Below, in pieces: positions 7,530-12,149 of a stretch of 12,149 nt of DNA. Source of the DNA: an uncultured Spongiibacteraceae bacterium. Lineage in GTDB: Bacteria > Pseudomonadota > Gammaproteobacteria > Pseudomonadales > CAMLJR01. Where the stretch lies: assembly GCA_946480345.1 (NCBI GenBank), contig CAMLJR010000081.1, positions 1 to 12,149 on the forward strand. The letters are read 5' to 3'. A model generated the notes under the pieces. It made no database searches, was not told the origin of the DNA, and saw only the letters and a list, made by a program, of their open reading frames with translations. A program made the translations under genes and the position numbers. The stretch's first letter is position 1. Each line of letters opens with the position of its first letter.

Positions 7530-8624
7530 TTAGATGAAGCGCACACAATAAATGGGCGGCAGATGCGCCGAGATTGTCTCCCAGTGATCGCCGCTATTTT
7601 CGGAAATCCATAAACCGCCGGTGGTTGAGCCCATAACCAGCCGATCGCCGGTGGCGTCGACCTCCATGCCGTGGCGATAAACCAGATCATACGCCGGCCC
7701 CTGCGGCAGGCCGCTGCGCAGGGTTTCAAAGCTGGCGCCGCCGTCGCGTGTGCGAGTGACCACAAACTGGCCATCGACCGGCACGCGCAGCTCGTCCTTC
7801 GCGGCGGGCACGAACCACGCGGTCGCGGGATCGTGCGGGTGCGTCGCGACGGCAAATCCAAACGACGAGGGCTGCGCAAACAGCCGCTGCCAATGGGCGG
7901 TGTTGTCGTCGCTCCGATAGATGCCGCAGTGATGCTGCACCCAGAACACATCGGGGTTCGCCGGGTTCTGCACCAGTCGGTGCGGGTCCTGGATGTTCGG
8001 ATCTTCCTGCCGGCCTTCGGGCATGTAGTCGGCGATCATGCCTGTGCCGAACGCCTGCCAGCTCGCGCCGGCATCGCGCGTCTGCCAGACACCGCCGCAC
8101 GAAATACCAATGCTGAGATGATCGCTATTGCGCGGATCGACGCAGATCGAATGGATGCCGGGGGAATCGTAGCCGCCGCCGAACCATTCGCTGCGCTCGG
8201 GCCGATCCCACAGCGAGCGGATCAATTCCCAGCTATCGCCGCCATCGTTCGAGCGAAACAATCCACCCGGATTAGTGCCGGCCCACAGCACGCCAGGGCG
8301 ATCCGGGCCGCCGGTTTCGAGCGACCACACCTGCTGCAGCGTCCACGGCTTCTCGTCTTTCTTATCGTCGGGCTGCACTGGATAAGTCGGAGCCGGCGTC
8401 TCCTCCCAGGAACTGCCGTCATCGCGCGAACGCCGCATCTTCACGCCGAAATGACCGAGGTTCAGCGCCGCGTGCAGCGTGTTATCGCGCGCGTCATGCA
8501 GCACCATCGATACCGGCTCGCCCGGAAAGTGCGTGCTCTCGATCTGCCACGACGGCGTACCGCCGGTTTTCTTTCGCAAAACGAACAGCCCCTTGCGGGT
8601 GCCGACCAATAATTTTTGCGTCAT
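7530..8624 (-). CDS. Asp-box (BNR) beta-propeller protein, sialidase-like fold
   Basis: This is a 364-residue protein built of repeated Asp-box hairpins (S/T-x-D-x-G-x-x-W/F): 'SRDDGSSW' 66-73, 'SNDGGDSW' 125-132, 'TRDAGASW' 182-189, a degenerate 'SDDNTAHW' 238-245, 'TRDGGASF' 292-299 and 'SENSGDHW' 341-348. Six boxes point to a beta-propeller of the sialidase/sortilin type. There is no signal peptide, so it should be cytoplasmic, unlike most secreted Asp-box enzymes. The FRIP motif of true sialidases is absent, so a glycosidase role is not supported. His and Cys residues recur at blade edges (His158, Cys176, His215, His231-His232-Cys233, His262, His264). A strong ribosome binding site (GGGAGA) precedes the ATG. 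It lies 40 nt after the MoaD-like gene on the same strand, which suggests joint function. Activity is unknown. Confidence 0.88.
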   Translation of the reverse strand: MTQKLLVGTRKGLFVLRKKTGGTPSWQIESTHFPGEPVSMVLHDARDNTLHAALNLGHFGVKMRRSRDDGSSWEETPAPTYPVQPDDKKDEKPWTLQQVWSLETGGPDRPGVLWAGTNPGGLFRSNDGGDSWELIRSLWDRPERSEWFGGGYDSPGIHSICVDPRNSDHLSIGISCGGVWQTRDAGASWQAFGTGMIADYMPEGRQEDPNIQDPHRLVQNPANPDVFWVQHHCGIYRSDDNTAHWQRLFAQPSSFGFAVATHPHDPATAWFVPAAKDELRVPVDGQFVVTRTRDGGASFETLRSGLPQGPAYDLVYRHGMEVDATGDRLVMGSTTGGLWISENSGDHWETISAHLPPIYCVRFI

Positions 8625-8664
8625 CGGTTATCTCCCTTTATTGAACGCACGGCGACTGTCCGCC

Positions 8665-8934
8665 TTATCCGCCGGACAGCGCCTGCACGACATAAATCTC
8701 CGCCTGCTCGCCGATACGCTGATCGAGGTTGTCGCGATCGGGTATTTGCGCATCGTCGATAAAAATCGCGACGTGTTTACGCAGCGCGCCCTGCTCGTCG
8801 ACGATGTAATCGCGCAGCGCCGGTTGCGATTCGAACACGCGATTCAATGCGTCACGGATGGTGCCGGCCACCACCACCTGCGGCGGCGTTTGCACATGAC
8901 GCTGGATGGCGGGGGCGAAGACGACGCGCGGCAT
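8665..8934 (-). CDS. MoaD/ThiS-family ubiquitin-like protein ending in Gly-Gly
   Basis: This is an 89-residue beta-grasp protein of the MoaD/ThiS type. It shows a leading beta strand (MPRVVFAPAIQRHV), 'AGTIRDALNRVFESQPALRD' (23-42) as the central helix, 'HVAIFIDD' (54-61), 'LDQRIGEQAEIYVVQALSGG' at the end, and the terminal Gly-Gly that E1-like enzymes adenylate in sulfur carriers. MoaD proteins serve molybdopterin synthesis and ThiS serves thiamine synthesis, but no moaE, moeB, thiF or thiG is near, so neither role is supported. It starts 5 nt after the Smr-gene stop, without a clear ribosome binding site, so translation is probably coupled. The frame is open to 9099, but that extension lies inside the Smr gene. 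It is followed by the beta-propeller gene, the likely functional partner. Confidence 0.88.
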   Translation of the reverse strand: MPRVVFAPAIQRHVQTPPQVVVAGTIRDALNRVFESQPALRDYIVDEQGALRKHVAIFIDDAQIPDRDNLDQRIGEQAEIYVVQALSGG

Positions 8935-8939
8935 GGCGA

Positions 8940-9575
8940 TCAGGCCCGCGGCTCGGGCACACGCCCGCGATTGAAGCGATCGCGATTTTCCTGTTTGCGC
9001 TTTTCGCTTTTTTTCAGCATCACATAGACCGCGCCGGTGCCGCCCTGCGAGGGAATCGCGCTGCAATAGGCCTGCACCTCGTCGAATTCCGGCAGCCATT
9101 TATTCACGTAACTTTTCAACAATGCTTCCGGCGAATTGCTGTGATTGCCGCGCCCGGTGACGATCAGCACATTGCGCAAATCGTACGCATGCGCCTCGCG
9201 AATAAAGCCGAACACTTGTTCGCGCGCCTGCTCGCTGGTCATCCGATGCAGATCGAGCCGCGCATCCATTGCGTATTTACCTTGCTTGAGTTTGCGGAAC
9301 ACGCCGTGCTGTACACCAGCGCGCTTGAATTCGAGCGGATAGTACGGATCGAGCATTTCGACGTTGTCGAGCGCGAGGAAATTGCGCTCTTCGTCGAGTT
9401 CGCGTTGAGCCGCTTCGCGGCGTGCGGCGACGGCGAGATCGGAAATGGGCGAACGATTGAGCGGAATCTTTGGCGCCACCTGCAACGGTTGTACGCCCTT
9501 CAGCTCATCGCGAAACAGGTTGTCGCCGGCATCGGACTTGGCGCCGGATTCGAGATCGGACTGCGGATTGGACAT
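8940..9575 (-). CDS. Smr-domain protein, SmrA-like putative nuclease
   Basis: This is a 211-residue cytoplasmic protein with a C-terminal Smr domain, a fold found in nucleases such as the ribosome-rescue factor SmrB and in the MutS2 tail. The domain covers about 105-190: 'ARLDLHRMTSEQAREQVFGF' (105-124) has the LDLH motif, 'VLIVTGRGNHSNSPEALLKS' (136-155) the TGRG-x-HS loop, and 'GGTGAVYVML' (178-187) the last strands. The N-terminal half has 'FRDELKGVQPLQ' (21-32), resembling the SmrA-type leader, and a basic charged helix at 50-65. The C-terminal tail is very basic, which fits nucleic-acid binding. The frame is open to 9695; the chosen ATG has GGAG about 10 nt upstream, and the longer form would cover its own putative promoter and the divergent gene's start. 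SmrA versus SmrB assignment is tentative. Confidence 0.9.
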   Translation of the reverse strand: MSNPQSDLESGAKSDAGDNLFRDELKGVQPLQVAPKIPLNRSPISDLAVAARREAAQRELDEERNFLALDNVEMLDPYYPLEFKRAGVQHGVFRKLKQGKYAMDARLDLHRMTSEQAREQVFGFIREAHAYDLRNVLIVTGRGNHSNSPEALLKSYVNKWLPEFDEVQAYCSAIPSQGGTGAVYVMLKKSEKRKQENRDRFNRGRVPEPRA

Positions 9576-9606
9576 GACGGCAGCGCTCCGCAAAAAACGA
9601 ACCGCC

Positions 9607-9635
9607 ACCTTAATCGCTGACTCCGGGAGCGTCAA
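9607..9635 (-). promoter_or_regulatory. Candidate sigma-70 promoter for the Smr-MoaD-propeller operon
   Basis: On the minus strand TTGACG (9635-9630), a 17-nt spacer and TAAGGT (9612-9607) form a promoter with a near-consensus -35 and a weak -10. Transcription would start near 9600, about 25 nt before the Smr ATG. Confidence 0.45.
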
Positions 9636-9686
9636 TTTCGGACATACGGCGTAGAATGCGCGCCTACCGAACGACCGACGCGCGCG

Positions 9687-9896
9687 ATGACTCAATCTCT
9701 GCCAGCTAAAAACCGATGTCCGCGCTGCGGCAATAACAACCGTTGTGCGCTATCGAACGACCCGGCTGCGACCGAATGCTGGTGTTTCGCCAAGCCGATC
9801 GCAGCACCGATGCCGCAGGACGATAACGCGAGTTGCTACTGCGTCGATTGTTTACGCGAACTTGCCGCTGCACGCGGCGATTTGCAGAAACGCTAA
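9687..9896 (+). CDS. Cysteine-rich CWC family protein
   Basis: This is a 69-residue small protein with eight cysteines in the pattern of the CWC cysteine-rich family: 'CPRCG' (Cys11, Cys14), Cys20, 'CWC' (Cys31, Cys33), then 'CYCVDCL' (Cys50, Cys52, Cys55). The pairs suggest binding of one or two zinc ions. There is no signal peptide, so it is probably cytoplasmic. Function is unknown for the family. It is divergent from the Smr gene across 111 bp; a possible -10 (TAGAAT, 9652-9657) lies upstream without a good -35. No clear ribosome binding site precedes the ATG, yet the family pattern supports the frame. The DUF3311 gene follows after 45 nt but appears to have its own promoter. Confidence 0.85.
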   Translation: MTQSLPAKNRCPRCGNNNRCALSNDPAATECWCFAKPIAAPMPQDDNASCYCVDCLRELAAARGDLQKR

Positions 9897-9909
9897 GAGT
9901 TTCGATAAT
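9881..9909 (+). promoter_or_regulatory. Candidate promoter for the DUF3311-permease pair
   Basis: TTTGCA (9881-9886), a 17-nt spacer and GATAAT (9904-9909) match 4 of 6 and 5 of 6 sigma-70 consensus bases. The -35 lies inside the end of the CWC gene, and the expected start point is about 25 nt before the GTG start codon. Confidence 0.4.
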
Positions 9910-9941
9910 ACGCCATCAATTTTTTCGACAAGGATAATAAC

Positions 9942-10160
9942 GTGCCCGCTTCCCGCGCTAACAAACGCTGGTATTGGCTGCTGCTGCTGCCGTACATCGC
10001 ACTGATTTATGTTCCTTTCTATAACCGCATAGAGCCGATGTGGCTCGGCGTGCCGTTCTATTACTGGTATCAATTGATGTGGGTGCCGTTATCCTCGGTG
10101 GTCCTCGCGATCGTATTTCATTTCACGCACGGCTTCGGTAAACGCAAGGACGCGCAATGA
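9942..10160 (+). CDS. DUF3311 small membrane protein, permease partner
   Basis: This is a 72-residue inner-membrane protein with two hydrophobic helices, about 10-27 (WYWLLLLPYIALIYVPFY) and 40-61 (WVPLSSVVLAIVFHF region), joined by 'NRIEPMWLGVPFYYWYQ', and a basic C-terminal tail (GKRKD). The 'PF/VPFYN', 'G-x-PFFYWYQ'-like pattern is that of DUF3311. Such proteins are commonly encoded directly before sodium:solute-symporter-family permeases and are presumed small subunits or assembly factors, as YhdT is for PanF; the biochemical role is unproven. The start is GTG, preceded by AAGGA at a 7-nt spacing. The stop overlaps the permease start (ATGA, 10157-10160), which implies translational coupling and similar stoichiometry. 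Confidence 0.88.
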   Translation: MPASRANKRWYWLLLLPYIALIYVPFYNRIEPMWLGVPFYYWYQLMWVPLSSVVLAIVFHFTHGFGKRKDAQ

Positions 10161-11755
10161 ATATCAACGTTACCGCCACGATTGTTTTTGTCGCACTGTT
10201 CGGCTTCGTAACCGTACTGGGCTTTTTCGCCTCGCGCTGGAAACGCGCCGATTTGAATTCGCTGCACGAATGGGGATTGGCTGGCCGTCGCTTCGGTACC
10301 TGGCTCACCTGGTTTTTGCTCGGCGGCGATCTTTACACCGCCTACACATTTATCGCCGTGCCCGCGCTGGTTTATGGCGTCGGTGCGCACGGCTTTTTTT
10401 CGGTGCCGTACACAATTCTCGTGTATCCGTTCGCGTTCATCGTATTTCCCAGACTGTGGGCCGTCGCGCAGAAACACGGCTTCATCACGCCCGGCGATTT
10501 CGTGCGTGCGCGCTACGGTAGCCGCTGGCTCGCGCTCGCCATTGCGCTGACTGGCATTCTCGCGACGATGCCTTACATCGCATTGCAATTGATCGGTATC
10601 GAAGTCGTCATCGGTGCGCTCGGTTTCAACACCGATGGTTTAATCGGCGAATTGCCGCTTATCGTCGCGTTCGCGATTCTCGCTGCTTACACCTACGCAA
10701 GCGGTTTGCGCGCGCCGGCGATGATCGCCATCGTCAAAGATGTTTTGATCTACGCAACGATCATTGCGGCAGTTATCGTTATTCCGGCGCAGCTCGGTGG
10801 ATACGCGAAAATTTTCGCATCGGTGCCGCCTGAAAAATTATTGTTAAAGGCACCGGGGGCCAACGATTTCGGCGGTTATACCGCGTATGCCACCACGGCA
10901 TTCGGTTCCGCAGTCGCGTTATTTTTGTATCCGCATGCGATGACCGCGTTATTCAGCGCATCGAGCGGCAATACATTGCGCCGCAACATGATGCTGCTGC
11001 CTGCCTATTCGTTGGTGCTCGGCATCATCGCCCTGCTCGGCTTCATGGCACTCGCTGCCGGCGTCCACAACTTGCCGGAATACGCCGAGCAGTTCAAAAA
11101 ATACGGACCGAGCTTCGCTGTACCAGCGCTGTTCCTGCACAGCTTTCCCGATTGGTTTGTCGGCGTCGCCTTCGCGGCCATCGGCATCGGCGCGCTGGTG
11201 CCGGCCGCAATCATGTCAATCGCGGCGGCGAATCTGTACACGCGCAACGTGCATCGCGAATTTTTCAATTCGAATGTCAACGAAAAGCAGGAAACGAATA
11301 TCGCCAAGATCGTTTCGCTGGTAGTGAAATTCGGCGCGCTCGCGTTCATCTTGTGGGTGCCGCAGCAATACGCGATTCAACTGCAATTGCTCGGTGGCGT
11401 ATGGATTATTCAAACGCTGCCGGCGGTGATTATCGGCCTGTACACGCGCTGGCTCGACTACCGCGCATTGCTCGCCGGCTGGGCGGCGGGCATGTTGATC
11501 GGCACGATGATGGTCGCTTCGCACGGGTTCAAAAGCTCGCTGTTTACACTCAACCTCTTCGGCTATGAGCTGACCGCATTTGTCGCGGTATACGCATTCC
11601 TCGCGAACATCGTGGTCTGCTACGTCGGCACGCTGATCGTGCAGGCGCTCAAGCTGCCCGCTTCGCCCGATGCGACACAGCCCAACGATTACGAAGATGA
11701 CGATGAGCCCGCGCCGCTGCGTCCTGATTTGAAAAGCGTGCCGGCGGTGGATTGA
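10157..11755 (+). CDS. Sodium:solute symporter family permease, monocarboxylate (MctP)-like
   Basis: This is a 532-residue polytopic inner-membrane transporter of the SSS family, with about 13 hydrophobic segments from residue 6 to about 498 and a charged cytoplasmic tail ('NDYEDDDEPAPLRPD'). Landmarks are 'WGLAGRRFGTWLTWFLLGGD' (39-58), 'TAYTFIAVPALVYGVG' (61-76), 'HGFITPGDFVRARYG' (107-121), 'YASGLRAPAMIAIVKD' (180-195), 'LYPHAMTALFSA' (257-268) and 'AAIMSIAAANLYTRNVHREF' (350-369). The pattern resembles monocarboxylate permeases (pyruvate, lactate, acetate type) rather than PutP or PanF, but substrate is inferred. In the eighth-core-helix motif the serines that bind sodium in vSGLT and PutP align with Ala356-Ala358, so coupling may be to protons. 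It overlaps the DUF3311 gene by 4 nt. There is no obvious terminator after it. Confidence 0.9.
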   Translation: MNINVTATIVFVALFGFVTVLGFFASRWKRADLNSLHEWGLAGRRFGTWLTWFLLGGDLYTAYTFIAVPALVYGVGAHGFFSVPYTILVYPFAFIVFPRLWAVAQKHGFITPGDFVRARYGSRWLALAIALTGILATMPYIALQLIGIEVVIGALGFNTDGLIGELPLIVAFAILAAYTYASGLRAPAMIAIVKDVLIYATIIAAVIVIPAQLGGYAKIFASVPPEKLLLKAPGANDFGGYTAYATTAFGSAVALFLYPHAMTALFSASSGNTLRRNMMLLPAYSLVLGIIALLGFMALAAGVHNLPEYAEQFKKYGPSFAVPALFLHSFPDWFVGVAFAAIGIGALVPAAIMSIAAANLYTRNVHREFFNSNVNEKQETNIAKIVSLVVKFGALAFILWVPQQYAIQLQLLGGVWIIQTLPAVIIGLYTRWLDYRALLAGWAAGMLIGTMMVASHGFKSSLFTLNLFGYELTAFVAVYAFLANIVVCYVGTLIVQALKLPASPDATQPNDYEDDDEPAPLRPDLKSVPAVD

Positions 11756-11793
11756 GCCGAGTTGAAAAGCGATATGCCAATGGACGCTAGGCC

Positions 11794-12149
11794 ATGATGA
11801 AACCCGACCGAGCGAAAGCCCTCATGTTGGCGCAGCGCGAAATCAGTTCGCTGGTGCATAACGCTGTCGAACTGGAGGGAATCCATTTCACGCTGCCGGA
11901 AATTCAAACGCTGCTCGATGGAATTACGGTCGGTGGGCGCAAATTGCTCGACCAGAAAATCGCTGTCAATCAGGGCAACGCCTGGCGCTATTTATTTGCA
12001 TCGATAAAAAATGGAACGTTCGCATTATCGAAGGATTTTACGTGCGCGCTTCATGCAATTGCTGGCGAAGAAGAAGCGCTGGAGTGGGGAAAATTTCGCT
12101 CGGGTGGCGTCACCATTGCCGGCACCGACTACATGCCGCCGCGCTCCGA
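11794..12149 (+). CDS. Fic-family protein, N-terminal part (cut by the window edge)
   Basis: This is an open frame of 118 codons that continues past the right edge. 'ELEGIHFTLPEIQTLLDG' (26-43) resembles the N-terminal region of Fic proteins that carry an inhibitory helix, and 'GKFRSGGVTIAGTDYMPP' (99-116) resembles the segment that precedes the Fic core. The catalytic HPFxxGNGR loop is not in the window, so AMP-transfer or other nucleotide-transfer activity cannot be confirmed. The inhibitory motif (S/T)xxxE(G/N) reads A-V-E-L-E-G at 24-29, with alanine for the Ser/Thr. An in-frame stop (TAG) at 11788 fixes the start at ATG 11794 or 11797; AGG at 11789-11791 gives 5-nt spacing to the second. 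No antitoxin gene precedes it. It follows the permease by 38 nt. Confidence 0.7.
   Translation, partial: MMKPDRAKALMLAQREISSLVHNAVELEGIHFTLPEIQTLLDGITVGGRKLLDQKIAVNQGNAWRYLFASIKNGTFALSKDFTCALHAIAGEEEALEWGKFRSGGVTIAGTDYMPPRS

Noticed and set aside
7671..8612. A 313-codon open frame on the plus strand opposite the beta-propeller gene
   Set aside because: Its product is an arginine- and alanine-rich string without recognisable domains, while the minus strand encodes six Asp-box motifs. It is a GC-bias shadow.
8665..8934. Assignment of the ubiquitin-like gene as moaD or thiS
   Set aside because: No molybdopterin or thiamine pathway gene is nearby, so a pathway symbol is not justified.

Overview
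The window looks like chromosomal DNA of a gammaproteobacterium. GC content is moderately high by eye, genes are tightly packed, and several protein families are typical of that class. No species can be named. There are thirteen protein genes, one of them cut by the right edge. I saw no tRNA, rRNA, CRISPR array, insertion sequence or phage gene, and no stretch above 300 bases lacks a gene.

Layout. Positions 9-3583 (+) hold gatC, gatA and gatB, the complete tRNA-dependent amidotransferase, followed 6 nt later by a small ankyrin-like gene. GatCAB implies that the organism makes Gln-tRNA and/or Asn-tRNA by transamidation. A convergent LuxR-type regulator with a PAS-like middle (3624-4736, -) comes next. 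A 239-base divergent spacer with three inverted repeats separates it from an isolated GT32-type sugar transferase (4976-5680, +). Five genes then run leftward from 9575 to 5693: an Smr-domain protein, a MoaD/ThiS-like ubiquitin-fold protein ending in Gly-Gly, a cytoplasmic Asp-box beta-propeller protein, a glutathione S-transferase, and a secreted DUF4124 + M23 peptidase. The first four are probably one transcript (gaps of 5, 40 and 53 nt). The peptidase lies 131 nt further on, beyond a strong hairpin. Divergent from the Smr gene are a CWC cysteine-rich protein (9687-9896, +), then a DUF3311 small membrane protein overlapping a sodium:solute-symporter-family permease by 4 nt (9942-11755, +). 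A Fic-family gene starts at 11794 and runs off the right edge.

How the genes work together. GatC, GatA and GatB form one enzyme. The DUF3311 protein and the permease are very probably one transport system. The MoaD-like protein and the beta-propeller are the least explained pair: a sulfur-carrier-type fold with an exposed Gly-Gly tail and no E1 or molybdopterin gene in view, next to a propeller that lacks sialidase features. The remaining genes look like ordinary housekeeping or accessory singletons.
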